A program made the translations under genes and the position numbers. A stretch of DNA of 35,102 nucleotides, taken from NCBI GenBank assembly GCA_010092855.1, contig JAADYV010000234.1, forward strand, positions 1 to 35,102, in the 5' to 3' direction. Under the pieces are notes generated by a model. That model was not told the DNA's origin. It made no database searches and worked only from the letters and a program-made list of their open reading frames with translations. Of this stretch, positions 9,142-18,472 are shown piece after piece. Within the stretch, counting starts at the first letter, position 1, and each line of letters starts with the position of its first letter. The stretch comes from Chloroflexota bacterium. GTDB taxonomy: Bacteria; Chloroflexota; Anaerolineae; Aggregatilineales; Aggregatilineaceae.

Positions 9142-9948
9142 TTAGGCGTTTAGGCCGAGCGTGGGGCTATCGTCGGCAGTCGTGATAAGCTGCTGATCGG
9201 GGTCATAAAGCTCGAGGTAGCTGTCGCTGTTGGCGGTCAGCATGGTGATGACGATCTGGTCTCCCGCCTGGGCTTGAAACGTCCAGATATCGCGTTGGCC
9301 GCGCACGGCAATTTCTCCAGACTGGGTAGAGTCGTAGGCCAGGACCCCACCGGCACCTTGCGCGACTGGGCGGCTGACCACCATCAACTCGAACGTGCGC
9401 GGTTGAGTTTCCCCAAACAGCACAATGCGATACACCCCTGGTCCGGGCAGGTCCCACTCATCGCGCAGCAGTGGCTGGCCAATTTCCTGCGTGATACGCG
9501 GGACCAGTTCACCATCAGCGGTGCTAACCTGGGCCGCCATCCGCAAGGGGATATCTGGGGTTGACGAAGGGGCCATCAAGATGCCGATGCGACGCGGCTC
9601 GTCAGTGCGGAAAAACAGTTCTTCTTCAAATTCACCAGGGATATAGCTTAGCTCGACAATCTGGTCCATGTCAATCCAGCGCTCGGGGCTGGTGTTCGCG
9701 CGCGGGGTATCAATTGGCGGACGCACGTTGGGCGCGGAAGTAGGCGCCTGCGGTGGAGGAGCAGTCACCGTAACGGAAGGTGTTGGCGGACCCGGGGTTT
9801 GGCTGGGTGCTGGTTGCTCATTGGCACGACATCCAGCCAGGCCCACCAGCACAAGCAGTACAATGACATGCCATCCGGTTGTGCCCTGGCTGGGGATTGG
9901 TTTATGATCTCGGACTGGGTTCCAGGCACGACGGCAGCGCATTGACAT
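9142..9948 (-). CDS. Lipoprotein with a PPC-like domain, interrupted by an in-frame stop
   Basis: Lipobox LVGLAGC, Pro/Thr-rich linker, PPC-like C-terminus. The reading frame continues past TAA (9142-9144) to a TAG at 9037. Start codon uncertain (ATG at 9948 chosen; overlaps the esterase gene). Confidence 0.6.
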   Translation of the reverse strand: MSMRCRRAWNPVRDHKPIPSQGTTGWHVIVLLVLVGLAGCRANEQPAPSQTPGPPTPSVTVTAPPPQAPTSAPNVRPPIDTPRANTSPERWIDMDQIVELSYIPGEFEEELFFRTDEPRRIGILMAPSSTPDIPLRMAAQVSTADGELVPRITQEIGQPLLRDEWDLPGPGVYRIVLFGETQPRTFELMVVSRPVAQGAGGVLAYDSTQSGEIAVRGQRDIWTFQAQAGDQIVITMLTANSDSYLELYDPDQQLITTADDSPTLGLNA

Positions 9949-10990
9949 CCTGGGGCCAGGTTGCTCCATAAAACAACAAGTAATCGAGCAGATGGGCAGA
10001 CCAATAGGCTTCGCTGTGATCACCGTTGACGGCTACGCTGAAAGTATCTGGTATCCCTTTGCTCTCCAGGATTTCTTCCATGGCCTGTGCGTTGGCGATC
10101 AAGTCTGGTTGGTCGTCGATCCCGCTATCCATAGTGATACGCGGTTGGTAGGTGCTGAAGTCTAGTTGTTCGGCGATGACCAGAGGATTGGCGAAGTCCG
10201 GCGCGTTATCCGGCAAAAAGTACGGACTGTGCCCACCAATGGCGTGAAACAGCGTCAGGTTGCGCAGCCCGATGCTGAAGGCCCAAAACCCGCCGCGCGA
10301 GATACCGCCAATGGCGCGCCCCTCCCGGCTTTCCCACAGGCACAGGCCATTGCTGGGGCTTTCGACCGCTGGGATCAACTCGTCGGTGATGATGGCTTCG
10401 TATGAGTCCGCGATGGCATTGTACCTTTCCTCCGAAAGCCACATGCCATCGTCTTGCATTGCGCCGTCCGGCATAACCAAAACCATTGGTGGCAAAGTGC
10501 CATTAGTGATGTTCTCATCCATGATCTCAGCGATGCCCAGGTCAGTCCACATGGTTTCATCATACCCGGTACCTGGCAGCAAGATGACATACGGATACCG
10601 ACGCAATGATGATCCAAAGCACGGCGGCATGTAAATCTGGTATTCAACCAGTCCGTCGGTCACAGAACTGACCAGCGTCTCTTGCCGCACACGACCCTGT
10701 GTTTGATCGCAGGCAAACGGTGCTGCGGTTGGTGTCAGGGTGGGCGTGAAGGCCGGCTGTGGTGAGGGCAGCGGCGTGTTGACAACGGCCAGCGGCTGGT
10801 CAACCGGGGTTAGAGCAGTCGGTGGGGCATCAGCAGTTGTCGTTGATGCGACAGTGCTGCCGCCGGTCGTATTCGTGGTGGTGACGACGATGTACTGTGG
10901 CTCGTCGGATGGGGCGAGTGGCTCACATCCTGCCAGCAGCACAATCGTCAGGCAAACGGCGAGTAAGACTATCTGTTTTATCGGTATCAT
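9902..10990 (-). CDS. Lipoprotein esterase (esterase D-like alpha/beta hydrolase)
   Basis: Signal and lipobox MIPIKQIVLLAVCLTIVLLAGC; nucleophile elbow GGISRGG; candidate Asp DSGIDD and His NGDHSEAYW. Confidence 0.8.
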   Translation of the reverse strand: MIPIKQIVLLAVCLTIVLLAGCEPLAPSDEPQYIVVTTTNTTGGSTVASTTTADAPPTALTPVDQPLAVVNTPLPSPQPAFTPTLTPTAAPFACDQTQGRVRQETLVSSVTDGLVEYQIYMPPCFGSSLRRYPYVILLPGTGYDETMWTDLGIAEIMDENITNGTLPPMVLVMPDGAMQDDGMWLSEERYNAIADSYEAIITDELIPAVESPSNGLCLWESREGRAIGGISRGGFWAFSIGLRNLTLFHAIGGHSPYFLPDNAPDFANPLVIAEQLDFSTYQPRITMDSGIDDQPDLIANAQAMEEILESKGIPDTFSVAVNGDHSEAYWSAHLLDYLLFYGATWPQDVNALPSCLEPSPRS

Positions 10991-11183
10991 GAAGAAGATT
11001 ATATGCTGTTGGTTGCGGTGACACAACCGCCAATCCAGGTTAGGGTCTGGCATTGGGATGCACCACTTCCGGCTGAGTTGACTTTCGTTCTTGACTATGC
11101 CTGCCCGAAAAACCGGTTTTTGGCGATAATGGAAACCCTTCCTAGAATCGGAGTTCAAGCCTGATCTATACAGGAAAACACGG

Positions 11184-13742
11184 ATGAGCGTGACCCAACA
11201 GATGCAAACTCCCGCGCCTCTCACTTCTTCTTCGCGGGCCGTGCCCAATCGCCGCCGACGGCGCTGGCAGAGCTATTGGCGGACGGTATTTGCTCGGGGG
11301 GATGTCAGCAGTTTGCTGATGGTGTGGGCCTTGATGCTGGTTTCGGCGCTGGCGGTTCGGGCGGCTGAATGGACAACCGGGCTGGGGGTGTTGGGGATCG
11401 TCAGTTGGGTGGCGATTGGCCTGGGATTTCTGTTGGCGCGCAGCCACTATTCCGAGCTGGTGGCGCTTGTTTTCAGCACGATCTACAGCATGTTGGTGGT
11501 GGTGGGGGCCAATGCGCTGGTGTTAGTCGAGAGTGGTTCGCTGCGCAGTCGTGTATTTGCCCTCTTCGACCGGTTAGAGGTCTGGATGTCAGAAGCGGTC
11601 AACGGGGAGCAGGCGGCCAACAATGACCTGGCATTTGTTGTGTTTTTGTCTATATTGTTTTGGTTTTTGGGGCACAACTCGGCCTGGCATGTATTCCGCG
11701 TGGACCGGGTGTGGCGCGTGATTATTCCGGCGGGGCTGGTGGTGATCACTAACCAGTTTTATTACCAGGGAGACGCCCGGCTGGACCTGTACCTGGTGGC
11801 GTTCGTGTTGATCTCGCTGCTGCTGTTGATCCGTTCGCACATCGACGCGCGAGAGTTTGACTGGTACTTGCATCGTGTTAGCTTTCCCCGCTACGTCCGG
11901 CGCACATTTTTCCAGGCGGGCGCTGTGTTGTCGTTAGTGATTATCCTGGCGGCATGGGTTGCCCCGGCAGGCTCGGACGACAAAAGCCTGGAACGGTTGC
12001 AAGCTATGCTAGAAAAAGACCCGTTAGCAGAACTCAACGAATTGCTAAATCGCTTGTTTTCATCGTTGGAAAGCCAGGGCATCGCCACCACCGATTATTA
12101 CGGCGGCGAGACCCTCAAACTAGGCGGTCCGGTGCAGTTGGGGGCCGGAGAGGTGATGATCGTCGAAGCCCCCTATGGTCCGCGCTACTATTGGCGGTCA
12201 ACGGTTTTTGATATCTACGATTTTCGTGCGCGTGAATGGGACCATTCGGATGCAGCCCGATCGGTGTTGGCCTACAACGATTCCGGGGCACTGCAATTGA
12301 ACATCGGCTCAACTGTGCCAGGCGCGCGGCGTGAGGTCGAACAGACCTTTGAAATGGTCATGCCCGTTTCTCCGTTGGTGTATGCTGCGCCACAGCCGGT
12401 GTACCTGGGGCTGCCGGTGGAAGTTGAACTGCGCTGCATCGAAGAGGCGGGAACCGGCTGCGTAAACGAAAACCGTCCGTCTGATATCTCGGTCACGAGG
12501 GCACGTCGCACGCTGCGCGAAGGGGATACGTACACGGTCGTCTCGTCCATCAGCGTGGCCCAGGCTGCCGATCTGCGGCTGGCCTCCCAGGATTATCCCG
12601 ATTGGGTGGAAGGCCTGTATTTACAAGGCCGTGATCAGCTATCGATCCGGATTCAGCAGCTTGCCGCACAGATTGTGGCCAATGCCGGGGCTGTGACGCC
12701 ATACGACAAGGCAAAAGCCATTGAGCGCTGGCTGCGGGTAAATATCACCTACAACGAATCCATTGATGTGCCCCCCAGCGACGGCGATGTGTTGGAATGG
12801 TTCTTGTTCGAGCGGCAGGAAGGCTACTGCAACTATTATGCGACCGCAATGGTCATGATGCTGCGCTCGCAGGGGATTCCCGCACGAATGGCGGCGGGGT
12901 TTGCCCAGGGGCATTGGGATAGTGAGCGCGGGGTGTTCGAAGTCAGGGAAGGTGATGCCCATACCTGGGTAGAAGTCTACTTTCCTGGCTATGGTTGGGT
13001 GGAATTTGAACCGACCGCAGATGAAACCCCGCCCGACCGGGGTGATGAATCGCTGCCGCAGTCTGCGCCTCTTCCGTCACCGACGCCCTGGCCCACGGAT
13101 ACCCCTCTGCCGCCAACTGCGACGTTTACACCCACCGTTCCACTGCTGACGGAGACCGCGACCGTCGATCTTTTGCCCTCGCCGACGTTGACGCCAACCA
13201 TGACTGCGCCTGCCGACGATGCTGCATTATCGACGGGACTGCCGTCACCGACACCCACTCTGACACCTACCCCGACCGAAGCGCCAGCCCCACCGCCTGA
13301 CGTTGCTCGTGTAGACTCCGGCAACGAGCGGCCTATCTGGAAGACGATTTTGTTGACAGTGGCAATCTTTGTGCTGGTCGTAGCCGTGATCGTGCTGGCG
13401 ATTGTGTTCATGATCTGGTATGTGGAATATCGCGGCCTCGGAGGGTTGAACATTATCCAACGCACCTACGCCCGGTTGGGGATATACGGGCGTTGGGTGG
13501 GCGTGAACTTTGACGAATCAGCCACCCCGTTCGAGCGCCGCCGGCATCTGGTTGGTGAAGTGCCCGATGGCGAAAAACCAATCAACACTATCACCAGTGC
13601 CTACATCCAGGACCGGTACGCACCGCCAGCCCCGCAAGCTATGGACCAGGAAAAAACCTTCGCTGCCCAGGAAGCCTGGCAAGAAGCGCGTTGGGTCTTC
13701 ATCCGACGCAAGTTGGGGCGTTTGTTCCGCCGCAGCCGCTAG
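11184..13742 (+). CDS. TgpA-like transglutaminase-domain membrane protein
   Basis: Multiple N-terminal TM segments. Transglutaminase core EGYCNYYATAMVMMLRSQGIPARMAAGF...DAHTWVEVYFPGYGWVEFEPT. Pro/Thr-rich linker, C-terminal TM and cytoplasmic tail. Confidence 0.88.
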   Translation: MSVTQQMQTPAPLTSSSRAVPNRRRRRWQSYWRTVFARGDVSSLLMVWALMLVSALAVRAAEWTTGLGVLGIVSWVAIGLGFLLARSHYSELVALVFSTIYSMLVVVGANALVLVESGSLRSRVFALFDRLEVWMSEAVNGEQAANNDLAFVVFLSILFWFLGHNSAWHVFRVDRVWRVIIPAGLVVITNQFYYQGDARLDLYLVAFVLISLLLLIRSHIDAREFDWYLHRVSFPRYVRRTFFQAGAVLSLVIILAAWVAPAGSDDKSLERLQAMLEKDPLAELNELLNRLFSSLESQGIATTDYYGGETLKLGGPVQLGAGEVMIVEAPYGPRYYWRSTVFDIYDFRAREWDHSDAARSVLAYNDSGALQLNIGSTVPGARREVEQTFEMVMPVSPLVYAAPQPVYLGLPVEVELRCIEEAGTGCVNENRPSDISVTRARRTLREGDTYTVVSSISVAQAADLRLASQDYPDWVEGLYLQGRDQLSIRIQQLAAQIVANAGAVTPYDKAKAIERWLRVNITYNESIDVPPSDGDVLEWFLFERQEGYCNYYATAMVMMLRSQGIPARMAAGFAQGHWDSERGVFEVREGDAHTWVEVYFPGYGWVEFEPTADETPPDRGDESLPQSAPLPSPTPWPTDTPLPPTATFTPTVPLLTETATVDLLPSPTLTPTMTAPADDAALSTGLPSPTPTLTPTPTEAPAPPPDVARVDSGNERPIWKTILLTVAIFVLVVAVIVLAIVFMIWYVEYRGLGGLNIIQRTYARLGIYGRWVGVNFDESATPFERRRHLVGEVPDGEKPINTITSAYIQDRYAPPAPQAMDQEKTFAAQEAWQEARWVFIRRKLGRLFRRSR

Positions 13743-13807
13743 AGTGTTGCCTTCTGCTGGGCCGAAGGCGGATGGGACCGAATCGCTATGGTCGCGGGAA
13801 CCTGCTA

Positions 13808-13836
13808 TTGACTTCGCAAGTCGAGGCTGGTATGAT
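13808..13836 (+). promoter_or_regulatory. Sigma-70-like promoter for rplJL
   Basis: TTGACT, 17 nt spacer, TATGAT. Confidence 0.7.
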
Positions 13837-13864
13837 GTGCGCCGCTACAACATCTTACTACCAG

Positions 13865-13980
13865 CACTAGCTGGTACTTTGCCGCAGACAGCAGGTGCGT
13901 AGGCATAACGGGCGTTCGCCCACCTGCCGAGGTGAAGGCCCCAACCGACCTGCCAGGACGTATTGCTGGAGTTTGTGACG
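13865..13980 (+). ncRNA. Ribosomal protein L10 leader
   Basis: gcagacagcaggtgcg...cacctgccgaggtgaaggcc upstream of rplJ matches the known L10-leader pattern (paired GCAGGTG/CACCTGC and CCGAGGT). Boundaries approximate. Confidence 0.75.
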
Positions 13981-14010
13981 GTCTTCGCTGTGTGCGCGGA
14001 GGCCGTTTTT
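13978..14010 (+). terminator. Intrinsic terminator/attenuator between L10 leader and rplJ
   Basis: ACGGTCTTCGC-tgtgtgc-GCGGAGGCCGT with G-U wobbles, followed by a T-run. Confidence 0.7.
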
Positions 14011-14061
14011 GGTTGTCGTCTGCGGGATTTACTATAAATCCGTAGGAAAGGAGGATACGGC

Positions 14062-14622
14062 TTGGCTATCACCAAAGAGCGCAAACAAGACCTGGTCCAA
14101 CAGTACATCGACATGCTGGAAAACGCGCAAGGCGTGGTCATCACTGAGTATCGCGGGATGACGGTGAAACAGCTCGATGAATTGCGGGGCAAGCTGCGCG
14201 AGAAAAACTCACAGTTTACCGTTACCAAGAATACACTGTTGAAGATCGCGCTGAACGAAGTCGGGATGGCAATCCCTGACGACATGCTCAAAGGCCCGGT
14301 TGCGCTGGCCGTGGCGTTCGATGACCTGCCGAGTACCGTCAAAACGGTGCTGGACTATGGCGAGGATAACGAAATCTTCGTCGTCAAAGGCGGTATCATG
14401 GGCGCTTCCGTCATCGCGGAAAAGCAGCTCGAACCGCTGTCCGAAATGCCACCGTTGGAAGTGCTGCGCGCCCAGATTCTGGGTATGGCGACGATGCCGC
14501 TCACGCAGTTTGTGGGACTGCTCGAAGAGCCGGGACGCCAGGTTGTGGCCGTCATTCGCGCCGCAACCGATGGGCTGGTCAACGTGTTGGCTGCGTACAG
14601 CCAGAAGGAAGATGCTGCTTAG
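14062..14622 (+). CDS. rplJ: 50S ribosomal protein L10
   Basis: MAITKERKQDLVQQYIDMLENAQGVVITEYRGMTVKQLDELRGKLREKNSQFTVTKNTL; TTG start with AAAGGAGG upstream. Confidence 0.95.
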   Translation: MAITKERKQDLVQQYIDMLENAQGVVITEYRGMTVKQLDELRGKLREKNSQFTVTKNTLLKIALNEVGMAIPDDMLKGPVALAVAFDDLPSTVKTVLDYGEDNEIFVVKGGIMGASVIAEKQLEPLSEMPPLEVLRAQILGMATMPLTQFVGLLEEPGRQVVAVIRAATDGLVNVLAAYSQKEDAA

Positions 14623-14720
14623 CAGTGCGGGCCGCCGGGTGCGGCTCGGTGTTCGTTATTCAATTGTCAGCATAACAGCACAAAAGCTGTAGAATTCATG
14701 ATGAAAGGGATATTCACACC

Positions 14721-15119
14721 ATGGCAGACCTGGACAAGCTGGTCGAAGAACTCAGTGCACTGACCGTTTTGGAAGCGGCTGAGCTGAAGACGAAACTGGA
14801 AGAAGCATGGGGCGTGGAAGCCGCCGCACCGATGGCGATGGGCGCGATGCCGATGATGGGCACGATGCCCGGTGCGGTTGCTGCCGATGCCGAACCCGAA
14901 GAAGAGAAGACCGAATTCGACGTGGTGCTCAAGGAAATTGGCCCCAAGAAGATCGAAGTCATCAAGGTTGTCCGCAGCCTGACTAGCCTGGGCTTGAAGG
15001 AAGCCAAGGACCTGGTTGAGGGCGTGCCCAGCAACGTGATGGAAGCGGTGGCCAAGGACTCGGCAGAAGACGCCAAGAAGAAGCTCGAAGAAGCTGGCGC
15101 TGTCGTCGACGTCAAGTAA
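14721..15119 (+). CDS. rplL: 50S ribosomal protein L7/L12
   Basis: [71 protein letters not shown]. Confidence 0.97.
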   Translation: MADLDKLVEELSALTVLEAAELKTKLEEAWGVEAAAPMAMGAMPMMGTMPGAVAADAEPEEEKTEFDVVLKEIGPKKIEVIKVVRSLTSLGLKEAKDLVEGVPSNVMEAVAKDSAEDAKKKLEEAGAVVDVK

Positions 15120-15137
15120 TTCCGTCTGTTGTCGTGC

Positions 15138-15189
15138 AACAAACTGGCAGGCGACTCCTGTAGAAACGTAGGGGTCGCCTGTTTGTTGT
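15138..15189 (+). terminator. Long hairpin after rplL (probable terminator)
   Basis: CAACAAA(CTGG)CAGGCGACTCCT-gtagaaacgt-AGGGGTCGCCTG-TTTGTTG. Confidence 0.6.
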
Positions 15190-15257
15190 GCAGAAACGCT
15201 AGCTCAGATGTGACCTCAATCGGCGCTGGCAAAATTGAGCAGATTGACGATCCTTCC

Positions 15258-15920
15258 CTAATGGTCAAAATACTTCAAGCGCTCGATGGGATCTTCATAA
15301 CCAGTTGCTACCCCCCGGTCGGCATCACGTTTGGTCTGCATGGCCATGTCGAGCTGGCGGGTCAAGGCACTGTAGTTGGGCACAATGAACAGCCAGGCTT
15401 CTGCACGGGACGAAAAGAGAAACTTACTCAGGTAGCGTTCCAACCGCTTTTTGGGAGCGGGCCACGACTTGACCTGTACCTCGGCAGCGGTCATATCCAG
15501 CAGGTCGCGCATCAGGGCTTTTTCCCCACTGCGTAATTTCTCGCGTGGGTACAGGTGCGAGACTTTGGCTGACTGCGCCAGCTTGATGCGCCGGTAGCTG
15601 ACCAGCGTGCGCCGGAACGGCGTACGAACGAGCAGCAAGTCCGGCATACACTGTACATAGGACCGGTGCATGGCCAGTCGTGCAAAGAGCCATAAGCCGA
15701 ATCCCACTAACATCAGGACGCCACCGAACGCGGCTAGCGCTTCAGGATCGACCAGGTCGTTTTCAAGCTCGCTGATAAAAAGTGGCAGCAACAACAGTAG
15801 GCCCATAAAGAAAAAAATGACAGATCGGGTGCGGTAGCGCCGGCCCACCTTGAAATAGACCAGCAGCCGGTGTTTGGTATTTTGCCGCGTGGAGCGGCGA
15901 TTTTCTGTGCGCCGGGCCAT
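15258..15920 (-). CDS. Uncharacterised membrane protein with two TM segments
   Basis: ATG at 15920 preceded by AGGAGGTGAAT. TM segments VIFFFMGLLLLLPLFI and LAAFGGVLMLVGFGLWLFARLA. Confidence 0.65.
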   Translation of the reverse strand: MARRTENRRSTRQNTKHRLLVYFKVGRRYRTRSVIFFFMGLLLLLPLFISELENDLVDPEALAAFGGVLMLVGFGLWLFARLAMHRSYVQCMPDLLLVRTPFRRTLVSYRRIKLAQSAKVSHLYPREKLRSGEKALMRDLLDMTAAEVQVKSWPAPKKRLERYLSKFLFSSRAEAWLFIVPNYSALTRQLDMAMQTKRDADRGVATGYEDPIERLKYFDH

Positions 15921-16074
15921 ATTCACCTCCTTCTGCAATGGCTACGACATTGTGTGCAGTCTACTGCACGTTGTGAAAAATAAGCAAAAACAGTACCCTG
16001 GACAGGTGGACGTGCCGCTAAATTTTTTTTACACTTAGTATATCAACTAAACATCAGCGGGGTTTCAAAAAAGG

Positions 16075-17187
16075 ATGACAACTATTCCGGCTGAAGATTT
16101 TGAGGTCCGCATCCAGGAAGGGATGTGGCAGTTGATACCGGCCAGCGAAGACACGCTGTCCAGCCTGCCTGTCTTCCAGGTAGCACGTGGCGGCGGCATT
16201 ATGGAGTATACTCCGGCCTTTGCCGAGTCCCAGCGACTGCCCGGCACGGTGCTGTCGATAGAATACGTGCAGGCGGTGGTGATCGGCTACCAGGAAAAGT
16301 CGCAGCGGTGGTTGTTGGGGCTGCATATCGCCAAGCAGTCTACAGACAAGCCCCGCTGGTTGGAGTTGGTCCGCTGGCCATCGGGCGACAACATGCTGTA
16401 TGGCGCCGCGGCACAACAGGCCGGGCGTGGCCTGGCAGACCACCTGGGTTGCCCGCTGAAAATCTTTGGAGCCAAGAAGCTCACCACACCGCTCGATCCG
16501 GCGGCGGTTGGCGGCGTGACCGGACCGTTGGTACCGCATAAACGCGAGGATATTGGCCCCCAGCAGGTCCGGTTGAGGGCACAGTCACTGCGGCTGCCGC
16601 TTGAAAACGAGCATATGTGGTTGGGGCGCAGTCGCAGCGGGTTAACTTTGCGCGTAAGCAAAGAAGCGCTGACGGGGAAAGATGGCCGGGTGGCTCCCTC
16701 CTTTAACCAGTGCGTGATCGATGCCGAGCATGGCAGCATCCGCATGATTCCGCCCACCGGTTTGTTGGGCAACTTTCTGGGGGGACAAAAGGCGCGCAGT
16801 CTCCAGGCAAAGGTAGTGCGCAATGTCGAGGTGCGACATACTCTGAGACGAATCTCTGAAACACAGCGTGATGCCGGGGGCATGGTGACCGAAGTGTCGC
16901 GTCTGGTTCATGTCTGGGACATCTATCTGACGCTGCCCGACGAATCGCTGCTGTTGGCGCAAACAAGGCACGTCACCAGCAGTGAGCTGGCGCGCAAGCG
17001 TGCCACCGCCACCGATTTGTATGCTGTTGACAGCGAGTCGGGGATTGCGTATTTGCGCCAGCACGAGGCTGACCAAAAGGCTTACGATGCGGCAGCCGAT
17101 TGGGCTGAGGCAGCAGCCATCGTCATCGCGGCTGAGTTGGCAGTGCGTCTGGCCAAGACCGACATTGAAGAAGAAGCTGCCGGTTAG
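16075..17187 (+). CDS. Uncharacterised protein, 370 aa
   Basis: Long ATG ORF with normal-looking composition, no competing ORF of similar quality, no domain recognised. Confidence 0.65.
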   Translation: MTTIPAEDFEVRIQEGMWQLIPASEDTLSSLPVFQVARGGGIMEYTPAFAESQRLPGTVLSIEYVQAVVIGYQEKSQRWLLGLHIAKQSTDKPRWLELVRWPSGDNMLYGAAAQQAGRGLADHLGCPLKIFGAKKLTTPLDPAAVGGVTGPLVPHKREDIGPQQVRLRAQSLRLPLENEHMWLGRSRSGLTLRVSKEALTGKDGRVAPSFNQCVIDAEHGSIRMIPPTGLLGNFLGGQKARSLQAKVVRNVEVRHTLRRISETQRDAGGMVTEVSRLVHVWDIYLTLPDESLLLAQTRHVTSSELARKRATATDLYAVDSESGIAYLRQHEADQKAYDAAADWAEAAAIVIAAELAVRLAKTDIEEEAAG

Positions 17188-17224
17188 GGCAGACTTCTTT
17201 CGAGGGTCGTGTGGAGGGTGTCGC

Positions 17225-17722
17225 TCAAGCGAAATTCACGCGAATGTGCAGATCGCCTAACCGGAGCTCGTCGCCATCGCGCAGAATGCGGGCCTGGTGC
17301 GCCATTAGTTTTTGTCCGTTCATATAGGTCGCGTTGGCGCTTCCCAGGTCCATCACTTTTAGTGCGTCTTCGGCGACCATAATGACGGCGTGCTGCCGCG
17401 AAACCCCATGTTCTTGTGCGCCATATGCGTCCAGGTCGATGTCTGGCATTTCACCCGTATTCGTGTCGTAGCGTCCCAGGATTAGTTGATCCGTCAGGTT
17501 GACGACCAGGGGCCGATCGTAGCCACGAATATGGAGCAGGAGCTTGCGTTCCTCACCCAAACGGGCGGTTCCCCAGCGGGGATGTTTGACCATATCGCTG
17601 GGTTTTTCCAGGCGGCGGGTTGACCCTTCCTGGGTAATGGATGTGCTGAGCGGCAACCCGCATTTAATGCACAGCTTTTCGCCTTCAGGATTCTCATAGT
17701 TGCAGTACGGGCATTTGATCAC
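17225..17722 (-). CDS. Zinc-ribbon plus FHA domain protein
   Basis: CPYCNYENPEGEKLCIKCGLPL followed by FHA motif (LILGRYD...VSRQHAVIMV...VMDLGSANATYMNGQKL). GTG start chosen at 17722; upstream TTG at 17743 possible. Confidence 0.85.
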   Translation of the reverse strand: MIKCPYCNYENPEGEKLCIKCGLPLSTSITQEGSTRRLEKPSDMVKHPRWGTARLGEERKLLLHIRGYDRPLVVNLTDQLILGRYDTNTGEMPDIDLDAYGAQEHGVSRQHAVIMVAEDALKVMDLGSANATYMNGQKLMAHQARILRDGDELRLGDLHIRVNFA

Positions 17723-17848
17723 TGTTGTTTCACCTTCTGGCAACCCCCAATCCTGTACTCAGTATACCCGAACTGAGGTGCGGACGATAGTTGGCAATTT
17801 GCGGTTTCTTTGGGGTGCATGTGTAATCTGTATAGTTTTGGTGGTGGC

Positions 17849-18373
17849 ATGATGCGCGAGCCCAAACAAAAAACGAAAAACCGTGCCGGGCGTCGTACTC
17901 GGTGGTTGAGTCTGGCCGACCGATATTATGAACGCGCGTTGCACTATCTTGACAAGAACAAACTTGATCTGGCGCTCGCTGATCTGGACGAAGCGCTCGA
18001 ACTCGATCCTAAAAACGCGGAATACGTCGTCACGCGGGGTTTGGTGCTGCTGCAACACGGACAGGCCGATGTTGCCGAAGAAGACTTTGCCTTGGCGTTG
18101 GAGTTGGACGTTACGCAATGGCTAGCGCACTACGGGCGTGGTATGCGCGCGTTCGAGGATGGGGCGTTTGCCGAAGCGGTGGGTCAATTTTCACGGGCGC
18201 AGCGTGTCGCACCGGAGCGTGGGGAAACCTACTTCTATCGTGCGGTGGCCTTGCACCTCAACGGGGATCAACAGGAAGCGATCCGCGATATGGAACTGGC
18301 TCAACGGCTGCTGGATGAGGGCGACAAGCGGCAGAGCCAGGCTCAACGCTGGCTCAAGATTTTTATGAAATAG
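17849..18373 (+). CDS. TPR-repeat protein
   Basis: YYERALHYLDKNKLDLALADLDEALELDPKNAEYVVTRGLVLLQHGQADVAEEDFALALELD. Confidence 0.8.
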   Translation: MMREPKQKTKNRAGRRTRWLSLADRYYERALHYLDKNKLDLALADLDEALELDPKNAEYVVTRGLVLLQHGQADVAEEDFALALELDVTQWLAHYGRGMRAFEDGAFAEAVGQFSRAQRVAPERGETYFYRAVALHLNGDQQEAIRDMELAQRLLDEGDKRQSQAQRWLKIFMK

Positions 18374-18472
18374 GAATATCATTGTCCCGGCATTGTCGTT
18401 ACAATCGGCTGGGTTAAGATTAGACGATGATGCATTATCAGTAGAACGACCTCAAAAGGTAGGAAAACCACG

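Noticed and set aside
13025-13310. Pro/Thr-rich repeats in the transglutaminase gene as a possible frameshift or mobile element
   Set aside because: Frame is continuous and such PTPTPTxT linkers are common between extracellular domains and the following TM segment.
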